DNA from: Dyadobacter jejuensis
GTDB taxonomy: Bacteria; Bacteroidota; Bacteroidia; Cytophagales; Spirosomataceae
Direction: 5' to 3'
Assembly: GCF_003149085.1 (NCBI RefSeq)
Contig: NZ_QGDT01000012.1
Coordinates: 62,001 to 126,000 of the forward strand
Length of the DNA stretch: 64,000 nt
Part shown: positions 26,813 to 35,132 of the stretch, in pieces
Layout of the letters: each line of letters begins with the position of its first letter
How positions within the stretch are numbered: position 1 is the stretch's first letter
Notes under the pieces: model-generated
The model's input: the letters and a program-made list of their open reading frames with translations, nothing else
What the model was told of the DNA's origin: nothing
The model's database searches: none
Position numbers and translations under genes: made by a program

Positions 26813-27849
26813 TTTTCGTAATCGTAGTTTTCTAACAAGTTAATAATTGCTTGCTCTGCCTGATTCATTGCATCCGCAGCACCGACGACACCTCTTACGT
26901 GCCCTTTACAAGACAATGAGATAAAGGTATCAACTCCTTCAAACGTGTCTACTACCGGATCTGCTCTTCGAGCTTCTTCTTCACTAAGGTCAGCCCGAAT
27001 CGCAGAAGCGATTAGTCCTGCATTTTCACTTATTGCCAATGCTAAGGTAGTTTGCGGGCTATAGGTACGAGCTTGATTGCTGGTGATATGCCATTCTACT
27101 AATGCCTTCGCTAGTGAAGGAATCAGCTTTTTCCTGCGGCTGGCAGGACATATTAATCGCTCTCCATCACCAGACAAGATCCAGTTTGCTTGTTTTAAGC
27201 GCTCAATAGTTACTTTATCAACTTCCGGTTCATGTTGATTTATAGAAATACTAAATAGGCGTGATCTGTCTATGGCAATATCGTATACAAATAAACCGGT
27301 GGTTCTTATGTTTTCGGGAATCCAGTTACGACGTGGAAGTGTACGTTGTTTTCCTTGCAGATACTCATCGATTTGCTGTTCGGTTAGTTCAACCCCAGAA
27401 GTATTCAATACTCGCACCGGGTGTTGGCTTGGTTTATCGCTACGATCGAAAGTAAGATCTTCGGATGTTCGACTTACCAATAATGGGTGCAAAGGACGCA
27501 TAGCCGATATAGATAAAGGACTTCGGCGTTTGAGTGTCACCACGTTGGGTCTTGCCCGCATCCAACCTCCAATTAATTGATCTGCATAAGAAGGGTCACA
27601 CGGCGACCAAGGTTCTTTATTTTCAATGGCGTCTTTTGAATTGATTTCATAATTGAAAGTGATAGGCGCACGTGGCTCATCTAACTCCTCTGACAAAAAA
27701 TCCAAGACAGAGCGCTTTACTTGTTGGCCGCTGGAGTAAGCCACTTTTTTGCTGTGTATTGGATCCCAGTACTCCTTTTGGCCGTCTTGTACAGCAAATA
27801 CTGTATGTTCTACAACTTTCAAACCGCGCAAATAAAAGTAAGATTTCAT
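26809..27849 (-). CDS. cas7: Cascade backbone protein Cas7 (I-B-like)
   Basis: A 346-residue protein placed between the large subunit and cas4, as expected for cas7. It opens MKSYFYLRGLKVVEHTVFAV. A repair-like SSGQQVKRSVLDFL helix, ISAMRPLHPLLV and a late GVDTFISLSCKGHVRGVVGA are consistent with an RRM-fold Cas7 (DevR-type) that polymerises along the crRNA. It differs from the Csh2/Cst2 starts I know, so I assign cas7 by length, position and general pattern. It begins 33 bases after the cas8-like stop. Confidence 0.75.
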   Translation of the reverse strand: MKSYFYLRGLKVVEHTVFAVQDGQKEYWDPIHSKKVAYSSGQQVKRSVLDFLSEELDEPRAPITFNYEINSKDAIENKEPWSPCDPSYADQLIGGWMRARPNVVTLKRRSPLSISAMRPLHPLLVSRTSEDLTFDRSDKPSQHPVRVLNTSGVELTEQQIDEYLQGKQRTLPRRNWIPENIRTTGLFVYDIAIDRSRLFSISINQHEPEVDKVTIERLKQANWILSGDGERLICPASRRKKLIPSLAKALVEWHITSNQARTYSPQTTLALAISENAGLIASAIRADLSEEEARRADPVVDTFEGVDTFISLSCKGHVRGVVGAADAMNQAEQAIINLLENYDYEK

Positions 27850-27882
27850 GATAATGATGTTTTGTCTATGTTTATAATTAGT

Positions 27883-29223
27883 TTATTTCTTGGGTTGGAG
27901 CAATGCGTATTTCAGTTTGAGCAATGCCATAAAAAGAGGAAAATCAGTTAAAGGAATCGTTATCACAATATTTGCGAGCTCATCAACAGTTTGGTAAAAG
28001 GTGCTTTCCTGTGATTCGTTTTCTGTTACTAATTTGGCTAATTGCTCGATAAATGAGCGACGATTAGAAGCTTTGAGAAGTTCATCGACACTTCGGCTCT
28101 TGATGGTTTTAGAACGATCTTTTTGATTGGAAAAATCGTTCAGAGCCGAAGCAAACTTTTTTGTCAAATCAATAAGTTGTTGGTTGTTTAACATGGCGAT
28201 TATCCAGGTTTGATAAAAATTGTACGTTAAAAGAATACTATCGTTTTGATTTTTAGGTGTTTTGAACGGCTTCCCTTCACGATGAAAACTTGGAATATGC
28301 TCACGCAATTGTTTGGGCTCAAGCGCGGGGATTCCGATTTTCCCTAATTCACAAGCTTTTTGAAAACCAAGAGCTGTATCATAAAGTGTTGCCAAAGATT
28401 CTGTATTAGTAATAATGGATTCCTCCTTACTGATTTTTTTATATAACTCATTAAGAAATAAAACAGCGGGTAATTCCAATGAAATAAACCCAATAGTCGT
28501 ATTCCTTTGACTCAAGGAGTAGACATATGTATTAATTATTTGTTTGGGCATTTTTTCAGCCAATGCAAAAATAACTTTTATCCATGGTGTCGTTTCTACG
28601 CTTGCGATGCCGGTTTTAGAGTCTGTTTTGACCTCAGGCTCCTTATTAGCAAAAGGGTAATTATCGTCGTAAAGGTCATCAAAAAAATTAGTGACCCAGT
28701 ATCCATTCCACGTATTGACCTGATGAGGTTTCAGGTTAGGCGTTTGTGTCAGGTACTCACGATACCGAAACCAACCATCATACAAAGCCAATAATACTTC
28801 GTCAGAATCTATTAGTAGATTCAATCCTCCACTTACTCCAACGCCCATAGCTGCGCCAATCCAAGAGGCATATACTTCATCAGTTGTAATAGGAGGAAGT
28901 ATGTCTGTTACTTGACCCGATGTGCCCGCCGAGATTTCTGCGGCAGCTCCACCTAAGAAAAATGATCCATCCGGTGCGTCCGTCTGTATTTTTGAGTGCT
29001 GATCTGTTAGGGCACTTGCTAAAACAACAGAGGTCAATGGAGTTTTTCTCTTTTGTTTATATACTTGATCAAATTTTGAGTTATTCACATGTTGCAAATA
29101 CCGCTCATTTAAAAAAAACAGGGGTATATACACTTCATCATAGAACTCCTGAGTGCTTCGGTTTTTACCTTCGCGTTTGTTCACCAACTCAATAAGTTTT
29201 TTTCCAATATAAGCTGCATACAT
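27883..29223 (-). CDS. probable Cas8-type large subunit (divergent)
   Basis: A 446-residue protein that lies between cas3 and cas7, where the Cascade large subunit is encoded. It starts one base after the cas3 stop. No motif clearly names it: there is a Gly/Ala-rich segment (GAAMGVGVSGGLNLL), a Trp/Tyr-rich stretch (YDGWFRYREYL ... WNGYWVTNFFDD), and mainly helical content toward the end, as in the helical bundle of Cas8 C-termini. Cas8 recognises the PAM and recruits Cas3. The assignment rests on position and the absence of another candidate. An unrelated accessory protein is possible but would leave the effector without a large subunit. Confidence 0.6.
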   Translation of the reverse strand: MYAAYIGKKLIELVNKREGKNRSTQEFYDEVYIPLFFLNERYLQHVNNSKFDQVYKQKRKTPLTSVVLASALTDQHSKIQTDAPDGSFFLGGAAAEISAGTSGQVTDILPPITTDEVYASWIGAAMGVGVSGGLNLLIDSDEVLLALYDGWFRYREYLTQTPNLKPHQVNTWNGYWVTNFFDDLYDDNYPFANKEPEVKTDSKTGIASVETTPWIKVIFALAEKMPKQIINTYVYSLSQRNTTIGFISLELPAVLFLNELYKKISKEESIITNTESLATLYDTALGFQKACELGKIGIPALEPKQLREHIPSFHREGKPFKTPKNQNDSILLTYNFYQTWIIAMLNNQQLIDLTKKFASALNDFSNQKDRSKTIKSRSVDELLKASNRRSFIEQLAKLVTENESQESTFYQTVDELANIVITIPLTDFPLFMALLKLKYALLQPKK

Positions 29224-29224
29224 A

Positions 29225-31411
29225 TCAAATGATTCGGTTAATGGTTGATTCTGCTTGATTCGAGCCTGCCGTTTTTAAGACCAGCCCAAGGATCATATCA
29301 TAGTTGTTATCGGGTATAACAGTGGGATAACTGCCTGTTTCCAATCTCTTCCAGGCTCGGGAATAAGGGGCAATCGATCGCCATGGGACCGGTATCTCTA
29401 AATTTTGGCGATCTTCTCCAAAAGCATTTATATAAGTCTCACTATCTGATTGACGAACACAAACTGTCCCCTCAATTTCCAGTGCATCAATCAAGACCGA
29501 TTTAGGACGGTGGCAAAGAGACCGTAAAGGTGCACTGTTGCCCGCCGCTAAATGAACGTCAATCGAAGGAATTGCGATGTCGCCATATACCATATCAATT
29601 AAGCCTTGTAACTCACTTTCGTGTAATAATCCATTGGGCAACATCTCATAGCTTCGCCGTACAACATCGGGGTTATAAGGCAAAATGTCTTTGTCAGTTT
29701 GAGAAGGAGCAATCACACAAACAGGTCGATATTTACCAATAGTCTCATAGTTACGGCGGCGATTTACACGTCCGAAGCGTTGAATCAAACTGTCCAGTGG
29801 AGCAGCATCAGTCACTAAACGGTCAAAGGAAATGTCTAAGCTTACCTCCACAACCTGCGTGGCAATAACTAAACTAGGTCCTTTCTGCTTATCAAATTCA
29901 CTGATTTTTGCCTCGAGTGCTGCACGGTCACCGCGACGGAAACGACTGTGTATCAGTAAAATATTAAGGTTTGGGAATTGCCTTTTTGCCCACTCGTATC
30001 GTTGCTGAGCAGTAGCTACACGATTGCCTACAAATAACACCTTTTCTTGATTGCTAATGGCATTTTCTACCGATCTAAGAGCTTCTTCTTCATTGTTAAG
30101 TTTTTCGACTTCGTGCCGATTGAATTTTTCTAATGCTCTTTTTCCAAACCTGAGCCGATAAACGCGACGGTTGCCACCCAGTACGTTAATGAGTTCATTC
30201 CCTAAGGAGGTCGGAATAGTGGCGGTACCAATGTGTACCCTGCAATTAAGTTTTACTAGTTCTCTTACCAATTCAAGCATCATTGCCCGAGCCATGTCAT
30301 CGTAAACGTGTACTTCGTCCAGGATTACATCACAGCCAGCAATGTCCAACTTAGCAGCTTCGTGACCACTGATGCCAAACACAATTGAAGCAATTTGGTG
30401 GGGCGTGGTAATTTTGATACTTGCACCCGGATTTCGTTGCAGCGAAATTTCCTCTTCTACCCGCTTTCCTTTTTCATCACGTATCTGAATTTTAGAGGCC
30501 GCGTGCGCTCTTCGGACGTCCGTTTGACGTTCTTTTGGAAGTCGCTTTTCCCCTTTGCCATTTAAATTTTCGTCAATTCGTACGAACATGGCATTGATGG
30601 ACGCCTGAAAGGGTAAAGTATAAACAACTCTTCCACGGCAACGACGCAATAAAAAGTCGGTTTTTCCCGCACCGGTAGGTGCTATTACAAATGTATGGCG
30701 CGAGCGATGGTCACTACGCAACAGTGATAGTGGGTGTAAATCGGACTTACGTGAATAGTAAGTTAGGTCTGGTACTTGATAAAATGTTCTGACAAGAGGA
30801 GCTGCTTTCTCCATATACTCAGAGGCAAAATGGTCCGCCGCCATTAGTATACCCCGCCATTTTGACCAACCGTACTTCATTCGATAACAATAATCGTAAG
30901 CGAACAGAAGAGCAGTTTTTGCTTCTTCAAGATGAATTGGACGAAATTTGATTTTAAAATCTTTATGTTCAACGATAGGCTTTACCATCGCTGACCATAC
31001 TTCCCAATGCTCTGCATGTCGAAGAATCAATGCATCAATTCCATTACGCTTGACCAAATCTATTATACCTCGATTCCGCACATCGCCTAGGGCCGATTTG
31101 TGATGGGCTGCTACCATTTCAATCAAAATCGGCCAATCTTCTTTTTTAAAAAGAGGTAAGAAAAGCAGGGATGAAATTTCATGACGATGTGGTTCCGAAA
31201 TAATTCGTTCTGATTCATCCACTTCCCCTTTTACGGTGCGCTGGAAGAAATCATGAGCTTTGCCCAAATCGTGAAGTAAGGCACCAATTCTGGCCAATCG
31301 GCGATCAAAACCGTAGTGACTGGCCATTACTGAAATTACATCGGCTACTTGTTGCGTATGAGCCAATAGTGTCAATCCTCCTTGCTGAGGGCTTTTAGCG
31401 AGTAGTTCCAT
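29225..31411 (-). CDS. cas3: CRISPR helicase-nuclease Cas3
   Basis: 728 residues with HD nuclease and SF2 helicase in one chain. The HD domain shows His18, His47-Asp48 (LLHDLGK) and AAHHKS. The helicase shows Walker A APTGAGKT (near residue 243), the DEVH box (LDEVHVYDD, near 365), GTATIPT motif III and the arginine-finger motif FGRVNRRR (near 550). Cas3 is recruited by Cascade and degrades the displaced target strand. Its ATG overlaps the cas5 TAA by one base (TAATG), and its stop is one base before the next start, so the operon is tightly coupled. Placing cas3 between cas5 and the large subunit is unusual for I-B. Confidence 0.96.
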   Translation of the reverse strand: MELLAKSPQQGGLTLLAHTQQVADVISVMASHYGFDRRLARIGALLHDLGKAHDFFQRTVKGEVDESERIISEPHRHEISSLLFLPLFKKEDWPILIEMVAAHHKSALGDVRNRGIIDLVKRNGIDALILRHAEHWEVWSAMVKPIVEHKDFKIKFRPIHLEEAKTALLFAYDYCYRMKYGWSKWRGILMAADHFASEYMEKAAPLVRTFYQVPDLTYYSRKSDLHPLSLLRSDHRSRHTFVIAPTGAGKTDFLLRRCRGRVVYTLPFQASINAMFVRIDENLNGKGEKRLPKERQTDVRRAHAASKIQIRDEKGKRVEEEISLQRNPGASIKITTPHQIASIVFGISGHEAAKLDIAGCDVILDEVHVYDDMARAMMLELVRELVKLNCRVHIGTATIPTSLGNELINVLGGNRRVYRLRFGKRALEKFNRHEVEKLNNEEEALRSVENAISNQEKVLFVGNRVATAQQRYEWAKRQFPNLNILLIHSRFRRGDRAALEAKISEFDKQKGPSLVIATQVVEVSLDISFDRLVTDAAPLDSLIQRFGRVNRRRNYETIGKYRPVCVIAPSQTDKDILPYNPDVVRRSYEMLPNGLLHESELQGLIDMVYGDIAIPSIDVHLAAGNSAPLRSLCHRPKSVLIDALEIEGTVCVRQSDSETYINAFGEDRQNLEIPVPWRSIAPYSRAWKRLETGSYPTVIPDNNYDMILGLVLKTAGSNQAESTINRII

Positions 31412-31971
31412 TATTCGAAAGGGTCAGATCCAACCGGATTGCCAGTAATTTTCAAGACGCCAAACATTGGCTTGTTTTCCTGGTAGCGGTTGTATCCTAC
31501 CAAGATTGTATTCGAACCACCCTGGAAAAGTAATTCAAATCCAGTAACCTCCTCAAAGTCACCTTCTGACATGCTCTGAATATCAATCTCTGGCAAAAGG
31601 ATATCTTCATTTCTGCATAAACAAATATGTTGTTCCGATGCAAGTTTTGCATCCTTTTGATTTGTGAATGCCAGCTTCAGTATTGGATTTAACATCACAC
31701 CGCGTATCAGAATTGATTGTTCACGACTTGCTTTTTTTTTAATTTCCTTGAATCCCCTTGATTGAGTCCTTTCCTGTTGTTGATCAATTTTGGCGTAAGT
31801 GAGTTTGTGTCTTACGATTTCTGTAACCCCAAGCCTTATCCGCATACCCTCGATAATACTAGGTGTCAAAAATTGTTGGCTAAAGGTTCGCTCGTCTCGA
31901 ACCGCAGTCCATGGCTTAATAAATCCAAAAGGGCCGGTATAAGTAACAATATGTAAAAGTTGTTCCTTCAT
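31411..31971 (-). CDS. cas5: Cascade subunit Cas5
   Basis: A short 186-residue protein. It has the Cas5 N-terminal pattern: a first strand (LLHIVTYTGPFGFIKPW), then an ordered loop ending with TPSIIEGMRIRLGV, matching the 'T-x-P-[PS]-x-[SL]-x-x-G-[ML]-x-x-x-L-G' of Cas5 RRM folds. A later IRGVMLNPILKLAF resembles the 'lrnPry' strand. Cas5 caps the crRNA 5' handle and contacts Cas8. It sits between cas6 and cas3 with a 12-base gap to cas6 and a one-base overlap with cas3. The product is shorter than most Cas5 proteins (usually 200-250), so the C-terminal domain is probably reduced. Confidence 0.75.
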   Translation of the reverse strand: MKEQLLHIVTYTGPFGFIKPWTAVRDERTFSQQFLTPSIIEGMRIRLGVTEIVRHKLTYAKIDQQQERTQSRGFKEIKKKASREQSILIRGVMLNPILKLAFTNQKDAKLASEQHICLCRNEDILLPEIDIQSMSEGDFEEVTGFELLFQGGSNTILVGYNRYQENKPMFGVLKITGNPVGSDPFE

Positions 31972-31983
31972 TAGTTTGTTAGT

Positions 31984-32652
31984 TTATTTTAATGCTCCAA
32001 ACCCACTCCCAGTCAGGTCACCTAAACCTACAAGCCACGCAAAATGTAAGGCTTCGGGCGTACCTTCAACAATCACCGGACATTCACTTCCTTTATGATC
32101 GACACCCTTGATAGTTATTTTGCGACTCCTTGGAGTAGAATATGTCCTGTCAAAAGCTACGCGTGCGTTAAGATGGTTACCATTAAAACCAGCTTGACTT
32201 AATTTCCATCTGAGTTTATTGGTCAGGGCTTCATTCGCAGCCAGGCTATCCCAGGATAAATATTCCTGTGAGCCATCTACTCTTTTTTGTCTGGCCAGGA
32301 TCGCCGATCCGTCCGTATGAAAAATATGTTGCGTTGAGAAGGCTAATGGCTCAACCTCTTGAATTTCTCGTATATACATACCATAGGCGACCGATGGTTC
32401 TCGCAGAATTCCCTTAATCAATTGGCGAGCAAGTTCGTCATCAAAAAAGGAAATATTCCAGTCAGCTCCTTGTGAGAAGGACAGTGCTTTTTTATTGGAT
32501 TTCCCGCCATGAAGCCACCCGAAGCTATAAAGGCTTACACCATTGTGAATGGAGTTTTTACCCAGCCATTTATGTAATGCTCCTGTTAGGCTATACAAAT
32601 GGCTAAAAGGCACTGGCTCCGTATTCGGACTTAATTGTAATCTGATGCGCAT
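31984..32652 (-). CDS. cas6: crRNA-processing endoribonuclease Cas6
   Basis: 222 residues. It opens MRIRLQLSPNTEPVPFSHLYSLTGALHKWLG, a first RRM strand and helix typical of Cas6, and ends with the glycine-rich loop GLGDLTGSGFGALK that is the family hallmark. An early His (LTGALHKWLG) is a candidate general base. Cas6 cuts the pre-crRNA 8 nt before each spacer, leaving the ATTGAAAT handle seen in this array. It is the first gene of the operon; the promoter and the crRNA-like element lie immediately upstream. Confidence 0.9.
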   Translation of the reverse strand: MRIRLQLSPNTEPVPFSHLYSLTGALHKWLGKNSIHNGVSLYSFGWLHGGKSNKKALSFSQGADWNISFFDDELARQLIKGILREPSVAYGMYIREIQEVEPLAFSTQHIFHTDGSAILARQKRVDGSQEYLSWDSLAANEALTNKLRWKLSQAGFNGNHLNARVAFDRTYSTPRSRKITIKGVDHKGSECPVIVEGTPEALHFAWLVGLGDLTGSGFGALK

Positions 32653-32674
32653 AGAGATTTCGGTTTGATTATGA

Positions 32675-32682
32675 CAAATGTA
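32675..32682 (-). promoter_or_regulatory. candidate -7 box of the cas operon promoter
   Basis: Read on the minus strand, TACATTTG fits TAnnTTTG and ends 22 bases before the cas6 ATG, giving a short 5' leader. A -33 element is not clear. The box lies between the cas6 start and the crRNA-like element. Confidence 0.45.
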
Positions 32683-32728
32683 TTTTAGGGGTTCGCCAGA
32701 AGTTGACGCTGCTATTGAAAAAGTGAAT

Positions 32729-32795
32729 TTTTTTAATACCTATAAAAATTAGAACTGCGACTGAGAATTCTGCGAAGTCCTCTCTATATTTCAAT
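32729..32795 (-). ncRNA. putative crRNA-like regulatory RNA (degenerate repeat, pseudo-spacer, repeat)
   Basis: Read on the minus strand, the 8-nt crRNA handle ATTGAAAT is present exactly (plus 32788-32795). About 20 nt of unique sequence follow (ATAGAGAGGACTTCGCAGAA). Then TCTCAGTCGCA matches the repeat start TCTCAATCGCA at 10 of 11 positions, and farther on GGTATTAAAA matches the repeat end GGTATTGAAA at 9 of 10. The second pseudo-repeat is about 9-10 bases longer than the array repeat because of an insertion in its middle. The order, strand and spacing are those of a single crRNA unit placed about 80-140 bases upstream of cas6. Known analogues are CreA (of CreTA) and CreR of type I systems. 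Function is inferred; see findings for the seed match. Confidence 0.55.
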
Positions 32796-32891
32796 TTCGA
32801 ATTAACTTGTGGTTACAGGATATAAAGAAAAAGTATGGTATCTAAATACTCCATAAAATGGAACAAAATTTCACTATATCTCCTAAACCTA

Positions 32892-33818
32892 TCAACTGTA
32901 AAAGTTTCCGACTTGACTCACTCTCCTTGTAATGGTCTCTCTTAGATATGCTGGCTCCAGCACCTCCACCGCTTCTCCAAACGCAAGAATCTCACGTTCC
33001 AACTCATGATTTAAAACGACTAGTAGGGCAATGTCAACATGGGAGTTTGTTTCCTGGACGGTTCGTTGACTACTATGAAGGGGGAGGGACTGGACATATT
33101 TAGCTTCTAGCTTATTGAATCGAAGCACTACCTGCTCTGCCATTGCTCCTGTGGGAATAGTAACACCGATTACTTGCTTACGAAGTGCTTTATACACAGC
33201 GGTTCGCTTGGTCGAAATGGTCTGTCCAACAACCATAGGATTACCCATTCGATCCAAACCAAAAGTACGGATACCGCCTTTTTCAATATCCCAAGCATCA
33301 AGATACCATCGGTTTCGATATTCAAATAGGATTCCGGGCTCAACCTTTCTGATGGTTGGAATTGAATGCTCTGCTGCGTAAGATGCGTATTCAAACTGAA
33401 CTACTTTCTGGCATCGAAGGGCCTCCCATAAAACTGGGAGACAGCCAGCCCCAATAAACTGCTCATTTCGTTCAAACTGCAAGTAGTTACCAGCATCGCG
33501 AATGCTAGTAACGGCAGATTGCAAAAAATCAAGCCGTTCCCGACGTTCGAGTAATGAAACGAATTGGTTGAAATCTTCAACATCTTCATCTGATGGCACA
33601 TACAAATAATAACCATTTTTAACGTTATCGTGTCTGATGTCGATGCTGTATTCATCCCGAAGTTTTTCCATGTCACGTTCGATAGTCCGCAAGCTATTTG
33701 CACCAATACCTAGATCATTTAGCCGTTCTGATAGCTCCTTTTTTGTTGGATAGGTATATGGTTTTTTTGTCCAGCGTATCAAGCAAAGACGGCGGTGTAG
33801 GTTAAGGGACGGTGTCAA
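32892..33818 (-). CDS. WYL-domain transcriptional regulator
   Basis: A winged-helix region comes first (PTKKELSERLNDLGIGANSLRTIERDMEKLRDEY), with the 'R-T-I-x-R-D-[LM]' recognition helix. The WYL domain follows (VQFEYASY ... IRKVEPGILFEYRNRWYLDAWD ... FGLDRM), then the WCX-like C-terminal region. WYL regulators bind nucleic-acid ligands and often control CRISPR, BREX, CBASS and other defence genes. The frame is open upstream to 33917, but that part reads IIIIIIFF and has only a TTG at 33917. I prefer the TTG at 33818 (LTPSLNLHRRLCLIRW, 308 residues), where the fold should begin. It sits on the same strand between the cas and jet operons; which one it controls is not shown. Confidence 0.8.
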   Translation of the reverse strand: MTPSLNLHRRLCLIRWTKKPYTYPTKKELSERLNDLGIGANSLRTIERDMEKLRDEYSIDIRHDNVKNGYYLYVPSDEDVEDFNQFVSLLERRERLDFLQSAVTSIRDAGNYLQFERNEQFIGAGCLPVLWEALRCQKVVQFEYASYAAEHSIPTIRKVEPGILFEYRNRWYLDAWDIEKGGIRTFGLDRMGNPMVVGQTISTKRTAVYKALRKQVIGVTIPTGAMAEQVVLRFNKLEAKYVQSLPLHSSQRTVQETNSHVDIALLVVLNHELEREILAFGEAVEVLEPAYLRETITRRVSQVGNFYS

Positions 33819-34016
33819 AGCATTTGGGTTTAAATGATGTAGAGGATAGTATTTGCATTGTTTGAGTCGATGGGTTACAAATTTTATAAAAAAAATAATA
33901 ATTATTATAATATTCAAAAAAAGTCAGAGTATTTCCTTGGTTAATAAGCGGAATACGGGGTAGTATGTATGAAGATCAATTGTTAGTGAGTAATTAGTCC
34001 AGTTTTTAAGTGAAGA

Positions 34017-34184
34017 GTACTGTTCCCTTCGACTCCGCTCAGGGAACGGGAGGTCTGGGTACTGTTCCCTTCGACTCCGCTCAGGGAACGGGAGGTCTGG
34101 GTACTGTTCCCTTCGACTCCGCTCAGGGGACGGGAGGATTGGGTGCCGACCCCTTCGGCTCCGCTCAGGGAACGGAAGGTTTCC
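34017..34184. repeat. four 42-bp tandem copies of the CTGAGCGGAGTCGAAG-type repeat
   Basis: Units start at 34017, 34059, 34101 and 34143, each with TTCCCTTCGACTCCGCTCAG (or a close variant) plus a GGGAGGTCTGGGTACTG link. The core is the reverse complement of the element found inside the 65-bp repeats at 21980-22341. It lies just beyond the jetD stop, between the Wadjet operon and the WYL gene. The open frames across it (PFPERSRREQYPDL repeats) are translations of the repeat, not genes. Confidence 0.85.
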
Positions 34185-34266
34185 TTCCCAACAAGAGTTA
34201 TCTAGATTCTTATTCAAGAGGCCCCAACGGGAGAATAACCATAATTTGCAAGACTGATGAGCAGCC

Positions 34267-35130
34267 CTACATTTTCTTCGTGATTAAAACTTCCTGCTCT
34301 AGTCCTTTTTTGTACTGGTGCAGAAGAGAAATAAGTTGCAGGATTTCCGGCTCTTCTATGGATTCTAATTGAAAGTTGGCCTTCTGATTATCATATATTT
34401 TCCTGTTTCCATGTCTGGCAATCAGATCTTCCAGATCGGGGGGGATAAAAAATCTTGAACGGTCGCCGAGATACCGCTTGTATTCCTGTAAATATATATG
34501 GATCCCTGCAAAGTCGTAATCTCCAAAATGCAGATGAGCGTTTGGGATGCCAGTGAGCCATTTAATCAAATCTTTACTCTTATTTTGAGGGTAGCGGCTT
34601 ACGTATAAGGTTTTGAGATCTTTAAAAAGGTATTGCTGTTTGTCAATCTGGCTGAAGTTCTCGGCATTCTCTACACTTATAATGGTGACGTCTTGTTGGG
34701 GGATAAAGTTTTCAAAATCATAAATAAATTGAAACATTCCTGCAGCTGGATGGATGACAATTGGCTTGCCTCTTATTTCGGCTTGGATAGGCTGGTAGCA
34801 ATTGACAAGAAATCCCTTAAATACCCTTACATTTTTTGTCTTGGAATCCGAGGTGTGCTGCACCAAAATGGCTCTGGACAGTTCTTCTTGATTTAACACA
34901 TCGATGTAATCCTTCAAATTGGCAATAGCAAAGCGATTAAACAAAAAGGCATCCAGATGAGCGGGCAAGGGAATGGATAACAAACTTTTGGAACGACCAG
35001 ACCTAAGGTCAATGATAACGCCCTCTGCAATCAGCTCCGCAATTAACGGATGTTTCAGTTTGCTGGCTGGCACGCGCTCTCCGTCATACATTTTCAGTAG
35101 CTTCTCTGCTAATGCTTTGCTAAGTCTCAT
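34267..35130 (-). CDS. jetD: Wadjet nuclease subunit JetD
   Basis: A 287-residue protein, the last gene of the operon. Its C-terminal half has Toprim-like features: an acidic ISVENAENF strand near residue 150 and LHFGDYDFAGIHIY near residue 200, matching the metal-binding 'D-x-D-x-x-G' pattern of JetD (DUF2220). JetD is the topoisomerase VI-like subunit that cuts plasmid DNA after the JetABC motor has extruded the circle. The N-terminal arm is short compared with some JetD proteins. The gene starts 2 bases after the jetC stop. Confidence 0.85.
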   Translation of the reverse strand: MRLSKALAEKLLKMYDGERVPASKLKHPLIAELIAEGVIIDLRSGRSKSLLSIPLPAHLDAFLFNRFAIANLKDYIDVLNQEELSRAILVQHTSDSKTKNVRVFKGFLVNCYQPIQAEIRGKPIVIHPAAGMFQFIYDFENFIPQQDVTIISVENAENFSQIDKQQYLFKDLKTLYVSRYPQNKSKDLIKWLTGIPNAHLHFGDYDFAGIHIYLQEYKRYLGDRSRFFIPPDLEDLIARHGNRKIYDNQKANFQLESIEEPEILQLISLLHQYKKGLEQEVLITKKM

Positions 35131-35132
35131 AA

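Noticed and set aside
32797..32891. Possible small toxin RNA or ORF (CreT-like) beside the crRNA-like element
   Set aside because: I could find no mini-ORF with a start, rare-codon pair and terminator; an autorepressor reading needs no toxin.
33924..34217. Open frame on the minus strand with ERSRREQYPDL repeats
   Set aside because: It is the translation of the 42-bp tandem DNA repeat, has no homology-like features and is also open on the opposite strand.
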